DNA from: Nematopogon swammerdamellus
Taxonomy: Eukaryota > Arthropoda > Insecta > Lepidoptera > Adelidae
DNA length: 64,000 nucleotides
Reading direction: 5' to 3'
NCBI GenBank assembly: GCA_946902875.1
Contig: OX336354.1
Location: 9,955,247 to 10,019,246, forward strand
The notes beneath the pieces were generated by a model, which saw only the letters and a program-made list of their open reading frames with translations, did not search any database and was not told the origin of the DNA. Both the position numbers and the translations under genes were made by a program. This document shows, one piece after another, positions 54,607 to 63,912 of the stretch (its first letter is position 1; every line of letters begins with the position of its first letter).

Positions 54607-55530
54607 CGTGGGGCACACTGAAAGTTTCCGGAATTAATAAGAATAAAATACTATTAAAGGTCAAAAATGAATTTATTGTTTCTCAAAATATTCTCCCTTT
54701 GCGTAAATGCACTTTTTCATACGATTAAACCAATTTTGAAAACTTTTGTGCCACTCCTCCGTGGTGACCTCAGAAACGTGTTTTTCATATTCTTCGACAG
54801 CCTCTTCTGGTGATGAAAATCGTTGACCGCGTAATTGGTTCTTAATTTTTGGGAACAGAAAAAAGTCACAAGGTGCCGTCACCTGTTACTATGTCCCACA
54901 CCAAATTTGAGGCGCCTTTGTTGAATCTGGTAAGCATGGCATTGCACCAAGTGACGCGGTGCGTTTTTTGAGCCTCGGTCAAATTGTGTGGGATCCACCG
55001 CGAGCACAGCTTTCTCACACCCAAATGTTTGTGTAGGATTGATTGTATTTGACTCATGCCTATGTCTAAGGATGCCCGAATCTCATGGTAGGTCACATGC
55101 CTGTCTGTTTCGATCATACGGCGCACAGCATCGATGTTTTTGTTGTTCACAGCGGTGAACGGGCGACCATCCCGAGATTCGTCACTGAGATTGACACGAC
55201 CGCGCTTGAATTCTGCAAACCAGCAATAAATAGTCGTCTTGCATGGTGCTTCATCGCCAAAAGCAGATTGAAGCCGAGCGAGGCTCTGATGAGCTGTAAA
55301 ATTACACTTAAAATCGTAGAAAATCATACCACGAAAATTTTCCCGGGTTAAATTTATGTTAATGTAGACACGCAATTTTTAAAATGGCGCCACAATGGAA
55401 AAACAATTGACAGTCAGATGAAACAAACTGCATTCTACAGCCAAAGAGTTCCATTTTCAAATGTTGTAATTACTTTTTAAATATTGTTTATGTAAGTGGC
55501 CAATTCCGGAAACTTTTAGTGTGCCCTATG
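54607..55530 (-). mobile_element. mariner element with both TIRs, internally deleted
   Basis: The terminal inverted repeats are 'cgtggggcacactgaaagtt' and, in reverse complement at the other end, 'catagggcacactaaaagtt', both continuing 'tccggaatt'. TA target duplications sit at 54605-54606 and 55531-55532. The 924-bp element contains a minus-strand mariner transposase gene with a central deletion. Full mariners are about 1.3 kb. With both ends retained it could in principle be moved by a transposase supplied in trans. Confidence 0.85.
54673..55375 (-). pseudogene. mariner transposase, central deletion and frameshift
   Basis: The N-terminal part (54866-55375) has the paired helix-turn-helix DNA-binding region ('IYCWFAEFKRGRVNLSDESR', 'GRPFTAV', 'MSQIQSILHKHLGVRK'), the linker motif WIPHNL (usually WVPHEL) and ends 'VTGDGTL', apparently the block of the first catalytic Asp. 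The next frame (54673-54882) resumes at 'APCDFFLFPKIKNQLRG', which holds the third Asp, and continues through the C-terminal tail 'VTTEEWHKSFQNWFNRMKKC'. The second Asp block (H-DNAPAH) and neighbouring sequence are gone and the join changes frame, so no active enzyme can be made. Confidence 0.85.
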
Positions 55531-55532
55531 TA

Positions 55533-55608
55533 TAATTAGATTAGATTAAATTGTACAATTAGAAAATAACCAACAAATTCGTCAATCTAATATTCCATCT
55601 GTACTATA
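55533..55608. other. Short spacer
   Basis: Nothing recognised. Confidence 0.4.
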
Positions 55609-56010
55609 AAAACCGGCCAAGTGCGATTCGAACGCGCGCACCGAGGGTTCCTTATCGCCTAGTGCCACTCACGCCATCTATGGCGTGTTATGAAATGCTT
55701 CATATTAGTTAAATGTCATGATTAGTTAAAATGCTTCACACTCTATTCGGTAGATGGCGCGCGCGTATACACTTTTTGGTTTCTTCTATGGGAACCCCCG
55801 TGAATTTTTTACTTTTTCTTATTTTTATTATGTTGTTATATCGGCCATAATATTCTGTGAAAATTTCAACGGGCTACCTATTACGGTTCAAGAGATACAG
55901 CCCTCGGACAGACAGACGGACGGACGGACGGATGGACAGACAGACAGACAGAGAGACAGACGGCGTAGGCTTAGTAATAGGGTCCCGTACCGGATACGGA
56001 ACCCTAAAAA
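55609..56010 (+). mobile_element. 'CCGGCCAAGTGCGA' repeat, full-length-like
   Basis: It begins 'aaaccggccaagtgcgattc', contains 'ggtagatggcgcgcgcg', 'tttttggtttcttctatggg', 'tttcaacgggctacctatta', a GACG/GACA tract (55911-55960), 'cggcgtaggcttagtaatag' and 'ccgtaccggatacggaaccc', and ends AAAAA. It is the fullest sense copy here, about 400 bp. The family's replication mode is unknown to me. Confidence 0.65.
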
Positions 56011-56911
56011 ACAGTAAAATCAGATTTGGTGGAAAAACTAAGATTTGGTGGAGTTTAATTTTTATGTTGAAAATATTTTATTCTTGAATAAATGGCATAC
56101 AGTAATGAGACAAGCTCAGATTTGGTTAATCTAACTTGAAGTAGTGAAAAACAATCTTGTAGGTAGAAATAATTTGTTTATAAATAACTATAAACCAAAC
56201 ATTACCTATAATTTCCTTCTTTATTTCCATATCACGTAGTGTAGAATAGAATAGGTATAGACTATCAATCAAAAACATAATATTACATAAACATTATATT
56301 GGTGCTTAAATTACTTAGGTATATATTTTGTAAGGCATTGTAAAAATAAAACAGTATCTAATTCTGAGACTGTTAAAGGATTTTTTTTAATGATTTGATT
56401 GAGCATATTTAAATTCGAATAATAACAATTAATTTCTCATTTTAGCTCAATATTAATTTATTCCTAAACACAATTCCTGTAAGCACCTGTGAATGTTCTA
56501 TGTAGGTTATATGTCAGATACCTACATAAAAACAATTCCATCCCAATAGGTCCAGCATGACTTTCTCACGCGGAACGAAGGCTTCTACGCAGGCTGCGGC
56601 GCCTATAAAATAATAGGCACGCTCTTACATCTAATGAGCCGTAAGTTCGTGTGGGAACAATAGCGGCGCCTAGTTAGTGCAGTTGTAAAACGAAAGTGTG
56701 GTACGGACAACATACCGCGCGTGAGTCATGGGAAGTGCTGACGAAATGTCTCGCATTCTCTGGAACAACGTTGCGTTGTAGATAGAAGTGAGGGCAAGTA
56801 ATGAGGTCTTTGTCGCACTATGTGACAATAAATGTCACCCTACTTTATCATCAATACGTTATATAAAATGCAAACCTCTAGCACAGAATACATTAATAGT
56901 ACGTACAGAAG
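56011..56911. other. Unassigned; possible TATA motif at 56605
   Basis: 'gcgcctataaaataataggc' (56601) combines a TATA-like element with a small inverted repeat. An AP-1-like TGAGTCA lies at about 56722. No downstream ORF supports a promoter. Confidence 0.3.
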
Positions 56912-57004
56912 GTGTAATCGAACCGGATAGAACAAATTGTGACAAGTTCGAGCGCAGTCTAACTGCCATAAGAATGATCAATAAACAATACAATACAATA
57001 CAAT
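56912..57004 (+). repeat. Repeat, pair with 10363-10441, with (AATAC)n tail
   Basis: 'gtgtaatcgaaccggataga', 'tgtgacaagttcgagcgcag' and 'gatcaataaacaatacaata' plus CAATACAATA. The 3' pentamer repeat is like a retroposon tail. Confidence 0.5.
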
Positions 57005-57914
57005 AACTCTACAAAGACACATAAATAAATAGCTACTCTTGCTACGAAGCAATAAAGTGCAATTTTATTCAGCTCGCACATGGCGGTACACCAAAAAGGC
57101 TCATTGCTACTAAAGCATTTGTTAGCATCGCAACCAAAGGTACTACCATCCTGTGTAATGAATGAATGAGAAAAAGAACATTTAGCTTAGAAGGTTAATA
57201 AAAATAAAAGTGGTGTATAACTGGTCTGTCTTTCCGCAGATTTATGTTCGCGTTTTACTCAAAAACTACAAATCCGAATTTCATGGCGATTAATTCAATT
57301 AGATTTAGCAGCCCTTTGAGATTTGAGATGCGCTTACAACTTTCGGGTTAGATTTTTTGGAAAAATACCTATGATTTTTTGGGGGATCCTTTTATTATAA
57401 TTACTAATACGGAGGAAGTAAGGAAATAAGAAATAATAAATGTATATACAAATTATTTAAATGTTTTTAATATTTTAAATCGCCTGCAACTGTTTTCAAC
57501 AATTTGAACAATCGCTTGTCGGTAGTAGTAGTCCAAAATAAAAAAAAAAACAAGCCACACTGCTTATATTTTTAACCGTGAACAGAAAATCGAAAACATG
57601 GACACCTAGCAACCCTGCAGAGGATACGTGGGTAAGCAAGTGTAATAGAGATACATAGCAATGTGTAATGTCATCTTTGTGCACTTTCTTTCGCCTTCTC
57701 AACAACTGTGAACCCTCTCTAGATTATTATTTCTATGCTGAAAGCACACGAGCTGACTAGTGTAGCGTGGAGTACTAGCAGCAAGCTCTATGTCTTTGGA
57801 AACACAACATTTTTCCACCTGCTTGACAGCTAATAATGCTATGGGTACTAAGTCGAAATAATACATGGTGAAATTTTAACTTTTCGAAAATATTCTGATG
57901 TTTTATTGTTGTAA
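57005..57914. other. Unassigned spacer
   Basis: 57220-57300 resembles a Helitron-like 5' half ('ttactcaaaaactacaaatc') but has no matching end. No gene was recognised. Confidence 0.35.
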
Positions 57915-58022
57915 ATTTTTTTTTATACGATTCAGTATGAGTGGCTGAGTCAGAGGGGCCAGAGCCCGTGTTTCGACCAGCCAATATTACCTCGGAGAAA
58001 GTGCCATACCGGAGACTTCCCC
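57915..58022 (-). mobile_element. SINE second subfamily, antisense 3' end
   Basis: T-run, 'acgattcagtatgagtggct', 'gagtcagaggggccagagcc' and 'cgaccagccaatattacctc' match 39478-39600. It is truncated at 'ggagacttcccc'. Confidence 0.6.
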
Positions 58023-58299
58023 TTGGATTTGATCAAATTTATCTGTGAACAGGGTGATTCAGCAATTACTCCCAAACGTTTTAAGAGGTCATTCTGGAGC
58101 TTGATAATAAACATCTTTGGCCTATGTAATTTTGGAAAATTCTCTGATTCAATTGAATTGCTGCCACTACTTCGAAGGACTCCTGGTCAAGCTGTGAATG
58201 CCTGGTCTCGTTTGCAAGAGGCAATGGGTTTGAACCCTCCCGGATTTCAGTGTCGTACCACAACACTGAGTAAAAGGTCGGACCGATTTTTTGCTATTT
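58023..58299. other. Spacer between opposed SINE copies
   Basis: A 94-codon plus frame (58023-58307) and antisense frames overlap. No motif was recognised. It ends in 'gtaccacaacactgagtaaa', resembling the SINE core. Confidence 0.35.
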
Positions 58300-58560
58300 T
58301 GCGTTAGTTCAGTGTAGACGACTGGATCTGGATTGGCATGACACCTTGGAGCCACTGGAACACGGTGTAATTGATTCCCATCACGGTTTCTCAGGCGATG
58401 CACCCATCAATATTAGGTTGGGCTGGGCAGGTAGTCCAAATATCCAAAGGGTAGTTTCCGGTATGGATCTGGGGGTATATTGGCAGGTCGAAACTTGCGC
58501 GCTAGCCCCTCTGACTCAGCCGCCCATACCCGATTACATTTAAATAAAAAAGGTAAAATA
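58300..58560 (+). mobile_element. SINE second subfamily, sense, A-rich tail
   Basis: 'cgttagttcagtgtagacga', 'tagtttccggtatggatctg', 'ggtcgaaacttgcgcgctag', 'cccctctgactcagccgccc', 'atacccgattacattt', then an A-rich tail running into the palindrome. It faces the copy at 57915-58022. Confidence 0.6.
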
Positions 58561-58564
58561 AAAA

Positions 58565-59113
58565 AAATAAAAAAATTGGTAAAAAAACTTTTAAGTTAAA
58601 CGGTTTTATTAAAAAAAACTAGAAAAAAAACAGCTGTACAAAAAACTAGAAAATAATAAGGACACAAGCCTGGGCCTTCTTAAGATTTTACGTCTGGGTA
58701 AGAAATCGTGCAATACTAGCGTGCTGTCTTCTCATGTCGGATGCCAAAGGGCACATTGTGTCGCTGCGTCAGCGGAATAAGTAATAAATTGAGACTTTTA
58801 ACAGACTAATATAAAAACGTGGGGCGCATGTTATTTATTACGCATATTATACGCCCCACGTTTTTATATTAGTCTGTTAAAAGTCTCAATTTATTACTTA
58901 TTCCGCTGACGCAGCGACACAATGTGCCCTTTGGCATCCGACATGAGAAGACAGCACGCTAGTATTGCACGATTTCTTACCCAGACGTAAAATCTTAAGA
59001 AGGCCCAGGCTTGTGTCCTTATTATTTTCTAGTTTTTTGTACAGCTGTTTTTTTTCTAGTTTTTTTTAATAAAACCGTTTAACTTAAAAGTTTTTTTACC
59101 AATTTTTTTATTT
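58565..59113. repeat. Perfect-looking palindrome, 262-bp arms, 25-bp spacer
   Basis: Arm 58565-58826 and arm 58852-59113 are exact reverse complements as far as I can read. The spacer is 'catgttatttattacgcata' plus TTATA. The arms carry no frame of note, but include 'ttaaacggttttatt' (58596-58610 and, in reverse, 59068-59082), also found at 61742-61756. The left edge merges with a SINE A-rich tail. The right edge lies 105 bp from the stop codon of the helicase remnant. It could be a foldback end, a recent inverted duplication or an assembly artefact. Confidence 0.9.
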
Positions 59114-59218
59114 ACTCGTTTTTAGTTTGATTTTTGGCTTGTATCATTCATTACGTAAACTCGTCATCCTTTCCAACTCTCTCATTGCATTTTTGTTAAT
59201 CGGTTTCTTACCTGTCAA

Positions 59219-59530
59219 TTACTCACAATCAAGCTCCTCAATACATAACCCTTCTAAAGACTTTACGCGACTCAATGCAACATACGCTTGACCCTCCTCA
59301 AATAGTCTGGAGCCCAAATACACGACAGCACGGTCAACAGTACTGCCCTGCATTTTATGGACAGTGGAGGCCCATGACAAAATTATCGGTAACATCCGTC
59401 TCTCAGCTGTTCCATAATTAAACTTTGCTGGAAACTGTATGGCTTTAGGATGGATAAGGTGTCCGCCGTCTCTTTCAAAATCAATTTGAACAGATGGTAT
59501 GTCTGTTTCATACTTTTGCGTTCGAAAAGT
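59219..59530 (-). pseudogene. PIF1/Helitron-type helicase C-terminal fragment
   Basis: On the minus strand the frame runs '[20 protein letters not shown]', '[20 protein letters not shown]', '[20 protein letters not shown]' and '[20 protein letters not shown]', then a stop at 59219-59221. TVHKMQGST and YVALSRV are the last two conserved helicase motifs of PIF1-family enzymes, the C-terminal domain of the Helitron Rep/helicase. Everything upstream (Walker A and B, Rep nuclease) is absent. The frame runs without a break into the adjoining tandem repeat instead (start-to-stop frame 59219-59611). A host PIF1 gene is less likely, because the rest of the gene is missing and transposon debris surrounds it. 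Confidence 0.7.
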
Positions 59531-61594
59531 ATGGGACACTCGTCCAAGCAAACCAAATGAGCCCAAACTCGAGGGGGTTACTAGTAACGGTTGAAGAGTT
59601 CCACTGTACACCTCCTGACTCCATCATCAGACCCTCGTCGCCAAGTGTATTGGTAAAAGTAAGGGACACTCGTCCAAACCAACCCTATGAGCCCAAACTC
59701 GAGGGGGTTACTAGTAACGGTTGAAGAGTTCCACTGTACACCTCCTGACTCCATCGTCAGATCCTCGTCACCAAGTGTATTGGTAGAAGTAAGGGACACT
59801 CGTCCAAACCAACCATATGAGCCGAAACTCGAGGGGGTTACTAGTAAACGTTGAAGAGTTCCACTGTACACCTCCTGACTCCATCATCAGACCCTCGTCA
59901 CCAAGTGTATTGGTAGAAGTATGGGACACTCGTCCAAACCAACCAAATGAGCCCAAACTCGAGGGGGTTACTAGTAACGGTTGAAGAGTTACACTGTACA
60001 CCTCCTGACTCCATCATCAGACCCTCGTCACCAAGTCTATTGGTTAGAAGTATGGGACACTCGTCCAAACCAACCAAATGAGCCCAAACTCGAGGGAGTT
60101 ACTAGTAACGGTTGAAGAGTTCCACTGTACACCTCCTGACTCCATCATCAGACCCTCGTCACCAAGTATATTGGTAGAACTATGGGACACTCGTCCAAAC
60201 CAATCAAATGAGCCCAAACTAGAGGGGGTTACTAGTAACGGTTGAAGAGTTCCACTGTACACCTCCTGACTCCATCATCAGAGCCTCGTCACCAAGTGTA
60301 CTGGTAGTAGTATGGGACACTCGTCCAAACCAACCATATGAGCCCAAACTCGAGGGGGTTACTAGTTACGGTTGAAGAGTTCCCCGTCCACCTCCTGACT
60401 CCATCATCAGACTCTCGTCACCAAGTGTATTGGTAAAAGTATGGGACACTCGTCCAAACCAGCCAAATGAGCCCAAACTCGAGGGGGTTACTAGTAACGG
60501 TTGAAGAGTTCCACTGTACACCTCCTGACTCCATCATCAGACCCTCGTCACCAAGTGTATTGGTAGAAGTATGGGACACTCGTCCAAACCAACCATATGA
60601 GCCCAAACTCGAGGAAGTTACTAGTAACGGTTGAAGAGTTCCACTGTCCACCTCCTGACTCCATCATCAGACCCTCGCCAAGTGTATTGGTAGAAGTATG
60701 GGACACTCGTCCAAACCAACCAAATGAGCCCAAACTCGAGGGGGTTACTAGTAACGATTGAAGAGTTTCACTGTACACCTCCTGACTACATCATCAGACC
60801 CTCGTCACCAAGTGTATTGGTAGAAGTATAGGACACTCGTTCAAACAAACCAAATGAGCCCATACTCGAGGGGGTTACTAGTAACGGTTGAAGAGTTCCA
60901 CTGTATACCTCCTGATTCCATCATCAGACCCTCGTCACCAAGTGTATTGGTAGAAGTATGGGACACTCGTCCAAACCAACCAAATGAGCCCAAACTCGAG
61001 GGGGTTACTAGTAACGGTTGAAGAGTTCCACTGTACACCTCCTGACTCCATCATCAGATCCTCGTCACCAAGTGTATTGGTAGAAGTAAGGGACACTCGT
61101 CCAAACCAACCATATGAGCCGAAACTTGAGGGGGTTACTAGTAAACGTTGAAGAGTTCCACTGTACACCTCCTGACTCCATCATCAGACTCTCGTCACCA
61201 AGTGTATTGGTAGAAGTATGGGACACTCGTCCAAACCAACCAAATGAGCCCAAACTCGAGGGGGTTACTAGTAACGGTTGAAGAGTTCCACTGTACACCT
61301 CCTGACTCCATCATCAGACCCTCGTCACCAAGTGTATTGGTAGAAGTATGGGACACTCTTCCAAACCAACCATATGAGCCCAAACTCGAGGGGGTTACTA
61401 GTAACGGTTGAAGAGTTCCACTGTCCACCTCCTGACTCCATCATCAGACCCTCGTCACCAAGTGTATTGGTAGAAGTATGGAACACTCGTCCAAACCAAC
61501 CACATGAGCCCAAACTCGAGGGGTTTACTAGTAACGGTTGAAGAGTTCCACTGTCCTCCTCCTGACTCCATCATCAGACCCTCGTTACCAAGTT
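59525..61594. repeat. Minisatellite, 16 copies of ~130 bp
   Basis: The unit start 'gggacactcgtccaaacca' recurs at 59533, 59663, 59793, 59923, 60054, 60184, 60314, 60443, 60573, 60700, 60830, 60960, 61090, 61220, 61350 and 61480, a period of 127-131 and mostly 130. Conserved parts are 'atgagcccaaactcgagggg', 'ttactagtaacggttgaaga', 'gttccactgtacacctcctg' and 'actccatcatcagaccctcg'. Because 130 is not a multiple of three, each unit shifts frame, giving overlapping minus-strand frames that start 'MYSGTLQ' or 'MDSGTLQ'. These are not genes. The first copy overlaps the helicase remnant's frame. Confidence 0.97.
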
Positions 61595-61760
61595 GAAATT
61601 ATCATATTATTGTATTGTCACGAGAACTCAATGTGTGTGCAAAGTTTCATAAAAATCGGTTCAGTAGAAGTGGTTGAAAAAGTTGTCGCAAGATTTGAAA
61701 CAAAGATAGTAACAAACAAACAAATATACGGAGTCAAGCTAAATAAAACCGTTTAAAAAT
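61595..61760 (+). mobile_element. Terminal-like flank of the minisatellite element
   Basis: 'tgcaaagtttcataaaaatc' with 'ggttcagtagaagtggttg' is phrasing common near the ends of lepidopteran non-autonomous elements. The stretch ends with 'aataaaaccgtttaa' (61742-61756), the 15-mer also in both palindrome arms. Confidence 0.45.
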
Positions 61761-62187
61761 AGTCCAATGTTGTTTCTATTCTGCGCTCCGCGTGGCGATT
61801 AGCAGAGTTCGTCGTCCTGGCAGCGAGTTACGTCACAGATTGTCGCTCTCTGGACCAGTTGATCTACTCACAATAAAGAGTTCAAAAGGATAGACAGGAC
61901 ATCAACTCGTCGAGCAGGTAAAGTCATAATGGTACAGAAGGGGAAGGTGTGGAACTAAGCTTGCGATGACTTCACCGAACATATCCGGGCCCATCGGCAG
62001 TAGAGGAGGGTGTTAATCGAGATCGGGACTAGCGAGTGGCCACTCTAAATTTCCCGCGCATGCTTCACGTTTCGGCCCGCATCAAGCCCTCGTCAGCTAG
62101 TCTGCGTTGACTAGGACGCGGGGAACCACCAGTCCCGCTCTCGACCTCCCTCTCTACGTATACATATTCTGTAGGATGCTTCCAGTG
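61761..62187. other. Unassigned, with hammerhead-like stretch
   Basis: 61780-61900 is GC-moderate ('ctccgcgtggcgattagcag'), without a gene. On the minus strand 62069-62097 reads CTGACGAG...GAAAC, flanked by GACTAG / CTAGTC (see findings). Confidence 0.35.
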
Positions 62188-62530
62188 CTACCTTCGCTCC
62201 GGGTCAGTCGGAGGGTAGTGGCTGAGACCATCGTTTGTGAAGAAACGCAGGTAAATTGCTCCTGACCGAAAGCTTACCTGCCTACCTCTCTCTAGGACCT
62301 CCGTTACCTCGTCCTTGGGCACGCCCAGGGTGAGGAACATGCCTGGAGAGCGTTCTTCGGGTCGGTACGCTGTCACATTGTAAGGACCAACGGTCAACTC
62401 TATACCACTTGGCATTGGAGGCAGTCAGGAGAGCGTGGGCGAAATTACAAATGATTGTACGTATATCTCTGACGAACTTGTGGACTTGAGTTTCTTTGAC
62501 AAAACGCGTGTTACGATCGCTCAGATGCAA
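62188..62530 (-). pseudogene. Unidentified coding-like remnant
   Basis: Two minus-strand frames overlap. 62282-62530 starts 'MHLSDRNTRFVKETQVHKFV', and 62188-62415 contains 'GIELTVGPYNVTAYRPEERS', 'PGMFLTLGVPKDEVTEVLER' and 'SGAIYLRFFTNDGLSHYPP'. The balanced residue composition and the apparent hand-over between frames (around 62400) suggest a once-coding sequence with one frameshift. I do not recognise the family. A retroelement gag-like protein is only a guess. No splice sites or neighbours help. Confidence 0.3.
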
Positions 62531-62829
62531 ATAATTGTGTTCATTAATAAATTTTAGTTAGAGAATGCAGTTATACACACCCCTGGCGCCTCTTCCATAC
62601 TGAATGCAATGAATTTATCAGTTCTATACGTTTTAATTCTTTGAGTCGAACATAACATGTGTGTACTGCCTAATTGTTGTGTTATACAATTTATTTAATA
62701 GATCTAATTTCTCGATAGCCTAGGGTCCTATTTAAATAAGTCGATTTAATTATTGCTATCTATGGATGTTGTCAGAAAGTTATATAAACATAAATTTTAT
62801 TTTAATCTATTCGATCAACGTCAACTTAC
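62531..62829. other. Unassigned AT-rich spacer
   Basis: Nothing recognised. Confidence 0.4.
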
Positions 62830-63045
62830 CACGGATGCACACCAAACGGCCCTGTAGCTCTTTTATTCACAGAACCGGAAAAATGTGGAACGCACTCCCT
62901 GTCTATCTATTTTCTCCCAAGTAACGCCTAGGGTTTTTCCAAAGGGGTGCGAAAAGGCTCCTGTCAGGCCGGCATGGCATTCGCAATCCCGGTGCATCAC
63001 AGAATGTCCATGGGCATCGTTAGACACCTACTTGTAGGTGAAACA
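62830..63045 (+). pseudogene. Jockey-like LINE C-terminus and 3'UTR
   Basis: 'SFIHRTGKMWNALPVYLFSP' aligns with the post-RT tail block seen at 26.2 kb ('SFLCRTARVWNCLPASVFP'). It is followed by a stop, 'ctgtcaggccggcatggcat' and 'gaatgtccatgggcatcgtt', the tail of the same family (18901, 23545, 10560). The RT domain is missing. Confidence 0.6.
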
Positions 63046-63861
63046 ATGCCAAATGATGCGCTATCCATAAAAAAGTCATTTGAAAGAAGTAGGTATTATG
63101 TAAGATATGTGTCAGGCAGGAGCATGCCACGTGTAGTGAAATGAAATGAATGTCTCTGCCTACCTCAACAGAATCAACGTGGCTTTATGAATATATTTAT
63201 ATATTTAAAATTATAAAATTTATAATTCAATCTAAATTGTTGCGAAATGGCATAGCTATGCCATAGTCCATAGTACAGTAGAAGAAAATCGTAAATCGAG
63301 ATTTCTGTTTCTGGGAAATCTGATTTTATATGAAGCTGAATGACGGTACAGCTATTAATTGATACATACAAATTAAATTCGCCTGACATTGACATAATTG
63401 GAAACAACTCCAAATTGACTTTGACAAATTTTTATACTCAAACTTTACACGTAACGTCTCAATCGGCTAAACACGTGTAGATAACACGTGTAACAGCCTA
63501 TCAATTAATAACTTCGAACATACCTACAGATTTGAATCTGTGTTGTATGTTTTGAAAAATTTCTTAAGGTAAACCAAATATAAAAATCGTCCACGCATGT
63601 TTGGAAAAGATCATTTCATTTATACGAAGTACGATAATAATAATAAACTATTTATTTAATGTTTGTACTAATTTTGTGCATTTTTATTACTTTTTATAGT
63701 ATAACATGAGTAGAATTTATATAAATTATTATAAAAATGTGAAATAAAGAGCTTGAAATATAATAAACGATAATAAACGATACGATTTACGTGTACTGGA
63801 ACTTATGCTCTATCTATATCTTAAAAACAAATTATGTATGCTTGCTCTGTATTGCTCTCTT
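63046..63861. other. Unassigned AT-rich spacer
   Basis: The small palindrome 'ggcatagctatgcc' is at 63249. A duplicated 'ataataaacgata' lies at 63759-63781. No gene was recognised. Confidence 0.4.
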
Positions 63862-63912
63862 CATCATCATCATCATCAGCCTGTATCGGTCCACTGCTGG
63901 ACATTGCTCCCT
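63862..63912 (-). mobile_element. RTE-like LINE 3' end
   Basis: (CAT)n then 'cagcctgtatcggtccactg' and CTGGACAT: the same antisense terminus as 5404-5560, extremely 5'-truncated. Confidence 0.6.

Noticed and set aside
59581..61513. Series of 60-97 codon minus-strand frames starting MYSGTLQ or MDSGTLQ, resembling a gene family
   Set aside because: They recur every 130 bp because of the tandem repeat and overlap one another in shifting frames.
59525..61594. CRISPR-like array
   Set aside because: The units are contiguous ~130-bp tandem copies without unique spacers, in an insect genome context.
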